Positions 8,253-18,300 of a DNA stretch of 64,000 nucleotides are shown piece by piece; positions within the stretch are counted from its first letter, which is position 1; the number at the start of each line of letters is the position of its first letter. Source of the stretch: Haloarchaeobius litoreus (lineage in GTDB: Archaea > Halobacteriota > Halobacteria > Halobacteriales > Natrialbaceae); NCBI RefSeq assembly GCF_024495425.1, contig NZ_JANHJR010000002.1:62001-126000 (forward strand). The letters are read 5' to 3'. Made by a program: the position numbers and the translations under genes. A model generated the notes under the pieces. The model ran no database searches and was not told the origin of the DNA. It was given only the letters and a program-made list of their open reading frames with translations.

Positions 8253-9164
8253 ATGCAACTGGGCGTACTCGGACTCGGGCGGATGGGCCGTATCGTGGTC
8301 GACCGAACACTCGCCGCCGGACACGACGTGGTCGCGTTCGACCTCGACGACGACGCGGTCGCGGCGGCCGCCGACGCCGGGGCGACGCCCGTCGACTCCG
8401 TCGCCGAACTCGCGGCCGAGCTCGGCGACGAGAAGCGCATCTGGCTGATGGTCCCGGCGGGCGAGCCGGTGGACGCCGCGCTCGCCGACCTGGAACCCCG
8501 GCTCGACGGCGACGACATCGTCGTCGACGGTGGCAACTCCCACTTCGAGGACTCCGTGCGCCGCGCCGAGGAGACCGACGCCGCGTACCTCGACTGCGGC
8601 ACCTCGGGCGGCCCCGCCGGCGCGGAGCTCGGCTTCTCGCTGATGGTCGGCGGCCCGCAGTGGGCCTACGACGAGCTCTCGCCCGTCTTCGACGCCGTCG
8701 CGACCGGCCCCGAGGGGCACGACCGGATGGGTCCCGCCGGCTCCGGCCACTACGTGAAGATGGTCCACAACGGCGTCGAGTACGCGCTCATGCAGACCTA
8801 CGGCGAGGGGTTCGAGCTGCTCGCGAACGGCCGGTACGACCTCGACCTCGAATCGGTCGCACGCACCTGGAATAACGGCGCGGTCATCCGGTCGTGGCTG
8901 CTCGAACTCTGCGAGGAGGCGTTCCGCGAGGAGGGCACCGACGCGGACGAGCTGGGAGACGTGGCGGACCACGTCGCCGGCGGCTCGACGGGCACCTGGA
9001 CCGTGCAGGAGGCCCTCGAACAGGAGGTCCCCGTCCCGCTCATCTACCAGTCCCTCGCCGAGCGGTTCGGCTCCCGCGCCCCCGAGTCCGGCCGGTTCTC
9101 CCGCCGGCTCGCCAACCGGCTCCGGTACGGCTTCGGCCGGCACGAGGTCGCACGAGAGGAGTGA
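8253..9164 (+). CDS. gnd: 6-phosphogluconate dehydrogenase, decarboxylating (short haloarchaeal type)
   Basis: A 303-residue enzyme converting 6-phosphogluconate to ribulose 5-phosphate and CO2 with reduction of NAD(P)+, the last oxidative step of the pentose phosphate route known in haloarchaea. The Rossmann motif GLGRMG is at residues 7-12, substrate-binding GGNSHFEDS follows, then CGTSGGPAGAE, and the catalytic lysine is K169 in HYVKMVHNGVEY. The protein is much shorter than the 470-residue dimeric bacterial enzyme, matching the tetrameric short form. The ATG at 8253 lies directly before the Rossmann strand. Confidence 0.93.
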   Translation: MQLGVLGLGRMGRIVVDRTLAAGHDVVAFDLDDDAVAAAADAGATPVDSVAELAAELGDEKRIWLMVPAGEPVDAALADLEPRLDGDDIVVDGGNSHFEDSVRRAEETDAAYLDCGTSGGPAGAELGFSLMVGGPQWAYDELSPVFDAVATGPEGHDRMGPAGSGHYVKMVHNGVEYALMQTYGEGFELLANGRYDLDLESVARTWNNGAVIRSWLLELCEEAFREEGTDADELGDVADHVAGGSTGTWTVQEALEQEVPVPLIYQSLAERFGSRAPESGRFSRRLANRLRYGFGRHEVAREE

Positions 9165-9275
9165 GCTAGCACCAGGCCGGGGGTGACATCCCGGTGGGGT
9201 TCGCCTGCCAAGGTTTTTGGGGGACCCCTGCGCGCCGTGTAGTATGACAGCAACCCACGAATCGGGTGGTGGCCG

Positions 9276-10928
9276 GTGACCGCTGCTGAGGACCTGGTCG
9301 CGACGCTCGAAGACAGCGGCGTCGACACCGTGTTCGGCTTCCCCTGCGAGCAGCTGGAGCCGTACTACGCGGCGCTCGCGGAGTCCGAGATCCGACACGT
9401 CCACCCGCGGAGCGAGGCGAGCGCGGCGATGATGGCCGACGCCTACGCCCGCGTGACGGGCACGCTGGGCGTCTGCGACGGCGTCGGCGGCCCGGGCGCG
9501 GCGTACACCGGCGTCGGGCTGACCGAGGCCGACGGCGCGTCAAGCCCGGTGCTCGCGCTGACCGGCGACAACGACCGGGCGTTCCGGGGCCGGGAGGCCA
9601 TCCAGGACGCCGACAACGAGGCCATCCTGGCCCCGCACGTCGCGGCGAGCTACGACCCCGAATCCCCCGAGCGCGTCGTCGAGGCGGTGCGGGCGGCAGC
9701 GCGCGAGGCGGTCGCGGGCGTCCCCGGGCCGACGCACGTGAACCTGCCCGAGGACGTGCTCGCCGGGGAGAGCGAGTCTGGGCCGGGTGCGGCCGTGGAA
9801 ACCCGGTTCGACGACGGCGGCCCAGCGCCCTCGAGAGACGACGTGACGGCGCTGGCCGAGGTACTGACAGCGGCCGAGCGCCCCGTTCTCGTCGCAGGCG
9901 AGGGGGTGCTCCGGGCTGGCGCAGCGGACGCCCTGAGCGCGCTGGCCGCCGACACGAACACGCCGGTCGTCACGTCGATGAACGGGAAGGGTGCCGTCGC
10001 CGAGGACGAGCCGTACGCCGCCGGCGTCGTCGGCCGCTGGGGCTTCTGCGAGGTGGCGAACGACCTCGTCGAGGACGCCGACGCCATCGTCGGGCTGGGC
10101 TGTCGCTTCGGCGAGCTGTCGACGGTCGGCTGGTCGTTGCTCCCGGCGGACGCGACGATGGCCCACGTCGACCTCGACCCGCACTGGCTCGGGCGGAACT
10201 ACGACGCCGACGTGGCGGTGCAGGCCGATATCCGGGCGACCGTCGAGGCGGTGCGCGAGGCGCTCCTGAGCACCGACTTCGGTGACGGTCGCGAACGCAT
10301 CGAGCAGGTCGCGGCCGACCGGGAGAGCTGGCGCGGGGAGTACGCCGGCCGGCTGGAGAGCGACCGGACGCCCATCGACCCCGCCCGCATCGTCAGCGAG
10401 CTGCAGGCCGCCATCCCGGACGACGGGTTGCTCGTCTCGGCCACGTCGTTCCCCGGCTTCTTCACCGGTGCGTTCTACGAGGTGCGCCAGCCCGGCGTCG
10501 GCTACATCCAGGCGCGGGGCAGCGACGGCATCAACTGCGCGCTCCCGCAGGCCATCGGCGCGAAGGCGGCCGACCCGGACCGACCCGTCGTCGCGGTGTC
10601 GGGCGACGGCGGCATCGGCTACCACATCTCGGACCTGGAGACGGCGGTCCGGGACGACCTGCCGGTCGTCGTGGTCGTCTGGAACAACCAGTCGCTCGCG
10701 TCCTCGAAGGCGAGCCAGCTGACGAACTACGGCGTCGACATCTCGACGGACTTCGAGCCGGAGACCGACTACGCCGCCGTCGCGCGCGGGTTCGGCTGTG
10801 CGGGTTCGGTCGTCACCGACCCCGCGGAGCTGGCCGACGAACTGGCCGACGCGCTGGCGCGGGACCGGCCGACACTGCTCGACGTGCAGGTCGACCCCGG
10901 CGCGGTGCCGCCCGTTATCGCGGACTAG
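9276..10928 (+). CDS. Thiamine-diphosphate enzyme, acetolactate synthase/benzoylformate decarboxylase-like
   Basis: A 550-residue ThDP enzyme in the usual Pyr-middle-PP order. The catalytic Glu that activates the cofactor is E47 in HPRSEASAAMMADAYARVTG; the ThDP/Mg motif starts GDG at 443-445 and ends WNNQ near 471. The middle domain has lost an obvious FAD signature. Substrate is undetermined: acetolactate synthase, sulfopyruvate or phenylpyruvate decarboxylase and 2-hydroxyacyl-CoA lyase families are all close. No small regulatory subunit is adjacent, which argues against a primary branched-chain role. The start is GTG 9276; it overlaps the stop of a short upstream frame (9244-9279). Confidence 0.85.
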   Translation: MTAAEDLVATLEDSGVDTVFGFPCEQLEPYYAALAESEIRHVHPRSEASAAMMADAYARVTGTLGVCDGVGGPGAAYTGVGLTEADGASSPVLALTGDNDRAFRGREAIQDADNEAILAPHVAASYDPESPERVVEAVRAAAREAVAGVPGPTHVNLPEDVLAGESESGPGAAVETRFDDGGPAPSRDDVTALAEVLTAAERPVLVAGEGVLRAGAADALSALAADTNTPVVTSMNGKGAVAEDEPYAAGVVGRWGFCEVANDLVEDADAIVGLGCRFGELSTVGWSLLPADATMAHVDLDPHWLGRNYDADVAVQADIRATVEAVREALLSTDFGDGRERIEQVAADRESWRGEYAGRLESDRTPIDPARIVSELQAAIPDDGLLVSATSFPGFFTGAFYEVRQPGVGYIQARGSDGINCALPQAIGAKAADPDRPVVAVSGDGGIGYHISDLETAVRDDLPVVVVVWNNQSLASSKASQLTNYGVDISTDFEPETDYAAVARGFGCAGSVVTDPAELADELADALARDRPTLLDVQVDPGAVPPVIAD

Positions 10929-11036
10929 GTAACTCCGGACGGTGGCCTCGCGATTCAGCGCTGTGGCCGGCTGACCCGGTGGTCTCGCCACCTGCAGCGG
11001 CTGCGTCTGCAGAAGGAAACGGGAGGGCGTCGTCGG

Positions 11037-11243
11037 TCAGGTGTGAGCGACGGCGGTCCGGGATGGCCGACTCGCCGTGTCCGAGGAGTCTTCCCGGTGG
11101 AGGGTGCGGGCGACGATGTACAGTCCGACTGCCAGTGCCATGAACCAGAGTGCGAACTCAGGATGCATGGCCAGCGAGAGCGTACACGCCGTACTCGCCA
11201 TGATGATGCCGACCGTCAGGATCCAGTACAGCCAGTGCTTCAT
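11037..11243 (-). CDS. Small two-helix membrane protein, 68 aa
   Basis: Not recognised. Two hydrophobic helices (HWLYWILTVGIIMASTACTLSLA and FALWFMALAVGLYIVA) separated by a short HPE loop, then a basic/polar tail (RTLHREDSS...). The ATG at 11243 is placed by a TATA-like box about 25 bp upstream. No neighbours on the same strand nearby, so it is probably monocistronic. Confidence 0.65.
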   Translation of the reverse strand: MKHWLYWILTVGIIMASTACTLSLAMHPEFALWFMALAVGLYIVARTLHREDSSDTASRPSRTAVAHT

Positions 11244-11263
11244 ATCACAACGTTATCTTAAGG

Positions 11264-11272
11264 ATTAATAAG
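11264..11272 (-). promoter_or_regulatory. TATA-like box of the 68-aa membrane protein gene
   Basis: The minus strand reads CTTATTAAT, centred about 25 bp before the ATG at 11243, within an AT-rich patch. Confidence 0.5.
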
Positions 11273-11358
11273 TGTTCGCTTCCGTAGTACATTCCCTGCC
11301 GGCGTGATGCTGGTCGCCGTCAGGCACGCCACGTGACGGACTGCTCTCCCGGCAGACC

Positions 11359-12519
11359 CTACCCCAGCGTCTCCGCGGGCTCGAACACGCCCGCACCCGT
11401 CTCCGCGTACCGCGATTCGAGCACGTCCCGGAGCACGTCGCCGCCGACCATCCCCTCGATGTCGAACGGGCCGATAGCGCCGCCGCTCCCGCGCTTGAGT
11501 ATCTCGTTCAGCGTCTCGCGGTCTGCAACGCCGTCGGCCACCATCCGATGGGCCTCGTTCACCAGGGCGGCGACGATGGGCTGGACGTCGTGGGGGGACT
11601 CGACCGCGGGGAGCACCGCCTCGCCGTCCTCCCAGCGGAAGAAGCCCTCGCCGTCCTTCGCCCCGGCGCGGCCGTCGGCGACCATCGTCTCCATGCGCTC
11701 TCTGACCGATTCGGGCGGGGCGAACCGGCCGCCGTACTCGACGGCGAGGTTGTCGACGGTCGCGAGGTGGATGTCGAGGCCGATGAGGTCGATGAACGCC
11801 AGCGGGCCGCGCGGGAAGCCCATGTTGCGTGCGCCGACCTCGATTTCGGCGGCGTCGGCGTCGAGCAGCTCCCACGTGCCGGCGCACTTGATGGCCGCGG
11901 AGAGCCGGCTGAGGCCGTTGGCCCGACGTTCGGTTCCCAGGCGGAACGGCGTCTTGCCCATGGCGCGGGCGACCGACTCGGCGAGGGCGAGCGCGTCCTC
12001 GCTCGCTGACTCGCCGTTGATCTCCACCACGTCGCGCGGGATGGCGGGGTTGGCGAAGTGGAAGAGGACGACGCGCTCCGGATACTCGGCCTCGGCGGCC
12101 ACCGCGCTCGCGGTGAGCGAGGAGGTGTTCGTCCCGACGACCGCGTCCGGGGCGAGGACGGCTTCGAGCTCGGCGAGCAGCCCCCGTTTCGCGTCGAGCG
12201 ACTCGCTGATGGCCTCGACGACGAACTCGCAGTCGGCGAGTGCGTCGAGGTCGGTGGCGTAGCTGGTTCGGTCGGCCAGAGGGTCGGTGTCCGTTGCGAG
12301 TCCAGCATCGGCGAGGGCTGCACTCGCCTCGCGTTGGAGGTACGATTCGGCGGCCGCCAGCGCGTCCGCGTCCACGTCGACGAGGACGACTTCGCAGCCT
12401 GCGTTCGCGAGGAGGGCGGCGATGTCCCGCCCCATCACGCCAGCGCCGACGACGCCGGTTCGGAGGCCGTCGCCGGCCGGTCCGTCGCCGCCGGCGTGGT
12501 CCGTGGTGTCGTTCGTCAT
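11359..12519 (-). CDS. 3-hydroxyacyl-CoA dehydrogenase
   Basis: A 386-residue NAD-dependent dehydrogenase of the beta-oxidation type, acting on 3-hydroxyacyl-CoA. The N-terminal Rossmann domain has GVVGAGVMGRDIA; the conserved catalytic segment reads VVLFHFANPAIPRDVVEI with the active-site His, followed by the domain-linking ANGLSRL. The C-terminal helical domain contains GFPRGPLAFIDLIGLD. There is no fused enoyl-CoA hydratase. It starts 23 bp after the permease stop and is probably co-transcribed with it. The frame continues open far upstream across the permease gene, but the ATG at 12519 fits the family. Confidence 0.9.
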   Translation of the reverse strand: MTNDTTDHAGGDGPAGDGLRTGVVGAGVMGRDIAALLANAGCEVVLVDVDADALAAAESYLQREASAALADAGLATDTDPLADRTSYATDLDALADCEFVVEAISESLDAKRGLLAELEAVLAPDAVVGTNTSSLTASAVAAEAEYPERVVLFHFANPAIPRDVVEINGESASEDALALAESVARAMGKTPFRLGTERRANGLSRLSAAIKCAGTWELLDADAAEIEVGARNMGFPRGPLAFIDLIGLDIHLATVDNLAVEYGGRFAPPESVRERMETMVADGRAGAKDGEGFFRWEDGEAVLPAVESPHDVQPIVAALVNEAHRMVADGVADRETLNEILKRGSGGAIGPFDIEGMVGGDVLRDVLESRYAETGAGVFEPAETLG

Positions 12520-12542
12520 GTCCCCTCGCACGAGGGCGGGGG

Positions 12543-13883
12543 TTAAAACTCCCCGTCGAAGCCCGACAGCAGAGCCGTGCCCCGGTCGGCGAGGTACCGC
12601 CGGCGGGCGAGCAGGTACGCGCCGCCACCGAGGAGGGTGAGGCCCGCCCACGCGGCGAACAGGAGCGGGCTCTGGCTCGCGAGCAGGACGAGCAGGACGG
12701 CGTTCGCACAGACCGCGGCGACGGCGAGGGCGACCGTGATTCGCGGTGGGACGGGGATCGGGGTCGCCGCGTAGCGCTCGGGATGGCGGCGGACGAACCG
12801 GACCGCCGCGACCATCATCGGGACGATGAGGACGATGCCGCCGAAGCCCAGCAGCGAGCCGAGGTCCGCGACGGGGAGCGGGCTGACCAGCGACGCGAGC
12901 GAGAGGGCGAACACGAGCGTCAGACCCCAGTGTGGTGTGCCGAACCGGTCGTTCGTCCGGGCGAGTGCGGCCGGGAAGAAGCCGTCGTCGGCGAGGACGA
13001 CCATGTACTTCGGGGCGATGATGAACACCGCGTTGATGCTCGTCGCGATGGCGAAGAGCGCGCCCCCGACGACGAAGAACGCGGAGAGGGTGGGCGGGAG
13101 GGCGACCTCGGCCGGGACGGAGAGGGTCGCGCCGGCCATGGACCCCGGGCCGGCCGCGCCGACGGTGCCGACGGCGACGAGCGCGGTGCCGACGTAGAGC
13201 ACGAACACGAGCGGAATGCTCACCGCGAGCGACTGCGGGATGGTGACCGTGGCGGCCTGTACGTCCTCGCCGAGGTCGACGATGAAGTTCGCTCCCAGAC
13301 AGACGAAGTAGAGCACGCCGGCCCCCGTCAACATCCCGCCGATGCCGGTCGAGAGGAACGGCTCGAAGTTCGCGGGCTCGACGGTCGGCGCGCCCACGAC
13401 GACGAACACGACGAGGCTCGCGACGAGCGAGACGAACAGCAGCACCTGCACGCTGGCGGCCACGTCGATGCCGGCGAGGTTCACGAGGTAGAACGCGGTC
13501 AGGACCACGACGCCGACGGCGACGGGGTCCACCGCGACGAGCGAGTCGACGTAGCGCCCGAAGCTCAGCGCGTACACCGGCAGGCCGCCGCCGAACATGC
13601 TGATGGAGAGCCCCCACGCGGTGAGGAAGGCGACGACGGGCGACCACAGCCTGCTCGGGTACCAGTAGTTCCCGCCCGTCACGGGTCGGGCGGCGGCCAG
13701 CGCCGCGGTCGGGACCAGGCTCATCGAGACGACGGTGAACGTGAACACGTACGACAGCGGGACGCCCGTGCCGGCGAGCGTGGTCGCCACGCCGGTCAGC
13801 GAGAACAGCCCCGCGCCGACGATGAGGCCGACCTCGATGGCGACGGCCTGGAAGAGCCCGACGGTCGTGTCGTCGTCGGTCAT
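12543..13883 (-). CDS. APC-superfamily amino acid permease
   Basis: A 446-residue integral membrane protein with about 12 hydrophobic helices. The first helix has the APC glycine-rich kink (VGLIVGAGLFSLTGVA), which binds the substrate carboxylate and amino groups in this superfamily. Other typical parts are YWYPSRL after helix 2 and the long central helices. Substrate is not predictable; it could be an amino acid or polyamine. First gene of a probable operon with the acyl-CoA dehydrogenase, which hints at amino-acid or acid catabolism but proves nothing. The start is the ATG at 13883. Confidence 0.88.
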   Translation of the reverse strand: MTDDDTTVGLFQAVAIEVGLIVGAGLFSLTGVATTLAGTGVPLSYVFTFTVVSMSLVPTAALAAARPVTGGNYWYPSRLWSPVVAFLTAWGLSISMFGGGLPVYALSFGRYVDSLVAVDPVAVGVVVLTAFYLVNLAGIDVAASVQVLLFVSLVASLVVFVVVGAPTVEPANFEPFLSTGIGGMLTGAGVLYFVCLGANFIVDLGEDVQAATVTIPQSLAVSIPLVFVLYVGTALVAVGTVGAAGPGSMAGATLSVPAEVALPPTLSAFFVVGGALFAIATSINAVFIIAPKYMVVLADDGFFPAALARTNDRFGTPHWGLTLVFALSLASLVSPLPVADLGSLLGFGGIVLIVPMMVAAVRFVRRHPERYAATPIPVPPRITVALAVAAVCANAVLLVLLASQSPLLFAAWAGLTLLGGGAYLLARRRYLADRGTALLSGFDGEF

Positions 13884-14085
13884 TGGTCCGCACTGACCGC
13901 GTGTCGTGGCTGTCGCGACCGCGGTACGGTCCCCGTGTGCATGTCCTTCTCTATCAGAGCACCGCCACAAATAGTCTCGGTGGACGTGCTGGCCGTGGCG
14001 ACTGTCTGACGCTCGTCCGACAGCGCTCCCCGGAACGCGCACAGTACGGTCGCAGCGGGGTGAAAATGGTGTTGGACGGTCGGTC

Positions 14086-14095
14086 GATTTATTAC
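14086..14095 (+). promoter_or_regulatory. TATA-like box of the ribbon-helix-helix gene
   Basis: GATTTATTAC centred about 28 bp before the ATG at 14118, in an otherwise GC-rich stretch. It supports the internal ATG over the GTG two codons upstream. Confidence 0.55.
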
Positions 14096-14117
14096 CCCTT
14101 CGCTAACATGAGTGGGT

Positions 14118-14528
14118 ATGGTAAAGAGCACGGTCCGATTCTCGGAGTCGACCGTCGAGGAGATCGAGTCCCTCGTCGAGGAGGGCGTCTTCGAGAGCAA
14201 ATCCGAGTTCTACCGCTTCGCCTCGGAGTACATCCTGGAGCAGCTCTCGGACAGCTACGAACCCTCGACCGTCGACTTCGAGGACATCAAGGCGGACGTG
14301 TTCCCGCAGGACCAGATCATCGAGTCAGCCGAGGACCGCGAGTCCGGGCTCCCCTTCTTCGAGTCGGTCGCGACCGTGCGGCGGTTCGTCGTCCGCGGCA
14401 ACCCGAGCGACGCCGAGGACTTCATCGACCACCACTACGCGACGAGTTCGCGCGACGCGCTCCTGCTGGAGGAACTCCTGGACCTGTACTGTCACCAGTA
14501 CGGCGTCGACCGCCCCGGCCGGGAGTGA
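14118..14528 (+). CDS. Ribbon-helix-helix domain regulator, 136 aa
   Basis: Residues 1-45 match a CopG/MetJ-like ribbon-helix-helix fold: a basic strand (VKSTVRFSE) for the DNA major groove, then two helices with a turn (VEEGVFESKSEFYRFASEYI). The remaining ~90 residues are acidic and unrecognised, with FIDHHYATSSRDALLLEELL. Such haloarchaeal proteins are small DNA-binding regulators; the cell-division regulator CdrS belongs to the same fold but is much shorter and sits beside ftsZ2, which is absent here. Target unknown. Monocistronic, with its own promoter. Confidence 0.75.
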   Translation: MVKSTVRFSESTVEEIESLVEEGVFESKSEFYRFASEYILEQLSDSYEPSTVDFEDIKADVFPQDQIIESAEDRESGLPFFESVATVRRFVVRGNPSDAEDFIDHHYATSSRDALLLEELLDLYCHQYGVDRPGRE

Positions 14529-14602
14529 GAGCCGACGAGGACGCCACACAGGGCGCGAGCAATCACAACTGAATTAAACCAGTACTCCCAACCGTCTCGC
14601 AT

Positions 14603-15181
14603 ATGGCTAACGAACTGGGAATCGCTATCGGGCTCTCCCTGACGGTCATCGCCGTGACGCTCCATCTCGTGCGCGGCACGTCGTGGAAGCCCAACGAGGA
14701 CATCTCGCAGGAGGTCCTCGAACATCGGGCGAGCACCGTCCCGGAGACCGACTTCCCCGAGCCGATGAACCGCTCCATCGGTGGCGGCGGCGCGGTCGGT
14801 GCGGTCGGTGCAGGGGAGGCCGGCGCGGAGCTCGAAGAGGGCGCGGAGGAGGAGGAGTCGACGAGCCCCGCCGACATCCCGGAGGACGAGATCGAGCACT
14901 TCGACATCGACTACACGAAGGAGGGCGAGACCATCTCCGTCGCCAACAACGAGACCCTGCTCGAGGCCGGCGAGGACGAGGGCTGGGACCTGCCCTACGC
15001 CTGCCGCGAGGGTCAGTGTGTCTCCTGTGGTGGCCACATCGTTGACGGTGACTCCCGGGACTTCGTCGAGCACGACAACCAGCAGATGCTCGACGACCCC
15101 GAGCTCGAGGAGGGCTACGTCCTGACCTGCGTCGCCTACCCGCGCGGCGAGTTCACGCTCGAGACCAACGAGACGCCGTAG
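14603..15181 (+). CDS. Membrane-anchored 2Fe-2S ferredoxin
   Basis: A 192-residue protein in three parts. Residues 5-23 form one hydrophobic helix (GIAIGLSLTVIAVTLHLV), a probable membrane anchor. Residues ~24-95 are a Gly/Glu-rich, low-complexity linker. Residues ~96-190 are a plant-type 2Fe-2S domain with ligands C134, C139, C142 (CREGQCVSC) and C176 (LTCVAYP). The domain lacks the N-terminal insertion of the main halophilic ferredoxin. It would carry single electrons near the membrane; its reductase or acceptor is not in the window. Confidence 0.88.
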   Translation: MANELGIAIGLSLTVIAVTLHLVRGTSWKPNEDISQEVLEHRASTVPETDFPEPMNRSIGGGGAVGAVGAGEAGAELEEGAEEEESTSPADIPEDEIEHFDIDYTKEGETISVANNETLLEAGEDEGWDLPYACREGQCVSCGGHIVDGDSRDFVEHDNQQMLDDPELEEGYVLTCVAYPRGEFTLETNETP

Positions 15182-15382
15182 TCGGTCGGCACGCGCACTT
15201 CTCCGTTCGTCGCGGTGGAAACGAGTTGCTACAGCCGCGGCGTAGGCGGTCGCTGACCGAGTAACGCCGGGCTTCTCTCTCGTATACGCTTCACTACAAA
15301 GGGCGTCTTCGGCGTGTCTCCCCACGTCGATGCGTGAACCCCGCCACCGGGTCGGACGGGTCGGAGAGGTGGCTGTAGCCCG

Positions 15383-18300
15383 ATGAACCGCCGGGTCGTC
15401 CTGGTCGTTCTCCTCCTCGTGTTCGCCACGCCGGCCTCGGCCGTCACGGTGGCCGACAGCTCGTCGGCCGACACCGACGACCGCTTCGAGCTGGTCGGCG
15501 TCGAGGGCGCGGTCACGGAAGCAGACGGCGGGCAGCTCACGGTCACCGTCGAGAACACCGGCGGGGCCGTCGAGGACGTGACGGCGGCGCTCTCCTCGGC
15601 CGAGGCCGACACCGGCGACCACGAGCCCCACGTCGGAACGTGGGCGGGCGGCACGGAGCACAGTTTCTCGTTCGACGTGGCGAGCGTCGCCCCCGGCACC
15701 GGCTCGTCGGTCTCGCTGACGCTCACGCTGACGTACACGGCGGGCGGGACGGAGTACATGAAGACGCTCCAGCTGACGGTCGCGCTCGGAGGCGGTGGTG
15801 GTGGAGACGGCGGTGACGGAGGCGGTGGTGGAGGAGACGGCGGCGATGACGGGGGTGACGGTGGTGGAGACGGCGGCGATGACGGGGGCGACGGTGGAGG
15901 AGACGGTGGTGACGGGAACGACGGTGGGACGGGAACCGTCGACGCCGCGGAGGTGTTCGAGGTGACGGACATCGAGACGGACGTGCAGGTCGGTTCGACC
16001 GGGACGCTCGCGGTGACCATCGAGAACGTCGGCGACGAGGACCTCACGGACGCCGTGGTGTCGGCGTCGTCGTTGAACCGCGAGTTCCTGTTCGGCCGGT
16101 CGCCGAACGCCAGCCGGTTCGTCGGCGACTGGGACGAGGGCGAGGAGCGCACCGTCGAGTTCTCGGTGACGCTCGGCAACGAGTCGGTCACGGAGCCGTA
16201 CCCGGTCGCGCTCTCGGTCGACTACCGGAACGAGGACGACGAGCCCCGGGTCGCCCGGGGGCTCCGGATCGGCGTCCAGCCACGCAGCGAGCAGCGCTTC
16301 CGGGTGAGCGGCGTCGAGGGGGACCTCCGCGTCGGGGCCGAGGGGACCGTCGAGGGCGAGGTCGAGAACCGCGGACCGGACGACGCCGAGGAGGCGGTCA
16401 TCCGCATCCGGAGCAGCGAGGGCGCGATCCAGCCCCGCCGGACCGAGTTCGTCCTCGGCGACCTCGACGACGGCGAGACGGAGGGTTTCGAGTTCCCCGT
16501 CGCCGTCGCGCCCGACGCCGAGCCAGGCGAGTACCAGCTGACGTTCGTCGTGGTGTACCGCGACGACGAGGGCAACCGGGTCGCGAGCCGCGGGCTCACC
16601 GGCACGGTCGAGGTCGACGACGAGGCGGCCGTCTTCGAGGTGACCGACGTGGAGACCAGCGTGCAGGTCGGCGAGCGCGGGACGCTCGAACTGACCCTGG
16701 AGAACACCGGCGACGAGGACCTGACCGACGCCGTGGTGTCTGTGTCGTCGCTGAATCGCGACTTCCTGTTCGGCCGGTCGCCGAACGCCACGCGGTTCGT
16801 CGGCGAGTGGGAGGCGGGCGAGGAGCAGACGGTCGAGTTCGCCGTGGTGACTACGAACGACAGCATCACCGAGCCGTACCCCGTGGACCTCGCGGTCCGC
16901 TACGAGGACGAGGACGGGCAGGCGAAGGTCGCCGACGACCTCCGCATCGGCGTCCGGCCGCGGAGCGAGCAGCGCTTCCGGCTGGACGACACGAGCGGGA
17001 CCCTGCGGGTGGGTGCGGACGGCACCGTCGAGGGCGAGGTGACCAACCGCGGCCCACAGACAGCCGAACGGGCCGTCGTCCGGCTCGTGAACCCGCCGCC
17101 CGGCATCGACCCGCAGCAGGCGTCGTTCGTCCTCGGCGACCTCGGCCCGGGCGAGTCGGCCGCGTTCGAGCTGCCGGTCCGGGTCGCGCGCTCCGTGCGC
17201 TCCGGTGACCGCCAGCTCCGGTTCGTCGTGGAGTACCGCAACCGCGACGACGACCCGCGCCGTAGCGCACCGCTGCTCGGCACCTACGAGGTGCGCGAGT
17301 TCCGCGACGACTTCGAGCTGGTCGACGTGGACTCGGACCTCCAGGTCGGGGAGGAGGGGACGGTGACGCTCGAACTCCGGAACCGGCAGGACCGAACCCT
17401 CGACGACGCCACGGTGACGCTGCAGTCCGCCAGCGGCGAGCTGCTCGTCGGCCGACTGCCCAACGGGAGCCGGTTCGTCGGCGACTGGGAGCCGAACGAG
17501 ACGCGCGATGTCGAGTTCACGGTCACCTCGACGAACGCGTCCGACGAACAGCCGTACCCGTTCGTGGCGACGGTCTCGTACGACGACGAAGACGGCGACC
17601 GCCGCCGGAGCGACCCGTTCCGCTTCGGTGTCGAGCCCGACGAGGAGCAGGCGTTCGCGCTGACCGACGCCGACGCCAACCTGCAGGTCGGCGACGACGG
17701 GACCGTCACCGCGACGGTGACGAACGAGGGGCCGCGCGACGTCGAGAACGCCGTCGTCAGGCTGACGAGCGACGACCCGGGCGTCGTCCCGCAGGTGAGC
17801 CAGTACGCCGTCGGCGACCTCGACGAGGGCGAGTCGGCGACCGTCGAGCTGCCGGTCCGGGTCGCCCGCGACGCGAAGGCGGTGCCGCGCCAGCTCTCGT
17901 TCGTCGTCTCCTACCAGACCGACGAGAACGAGCCGCGGCGGAGCGACACGCTCGCCGAGCAGTTCGACGTGGACGAGCAGATCCCGGCGTTCGAGGTGGT
18001 CGACGTGGACTCCACGGTGCAGGTCGGCGAGGAGGGGACGCTCGAACTCACGCTCGCGAACGTCGACGCCGAGCGCGCCAGTGACGCGGTCGTCACCCTC
18101 GCCACGAGAAGCGGCGAGCTGCTCGTCGGCCGTGCCCCGAACGGGAGCCGGTTCGTCGGCGACTGGGCACCGAACGAGGAGCGCACCGTCGCGTTCACCG
18201 TCACGTCGACGAACGCGACCGACGTCCAGCAGTACCCGCTCTCGGTCTCGGTGAACTACGAGGACGAGGACGGCGACGAGCGCCGCTCGGAGGCCCGGAC

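Noticed and set aside
12520-13893. Upstream extension of the 3-hydroxyacyl-CoA dehydrogenase frame through the permease gene (844 codons)
   Set aside because: The extra 458 residues are Arg-rich with no similarity. The permease in the other frame is a normal APC protein, and the dehydrogenase starts properly at 12519.
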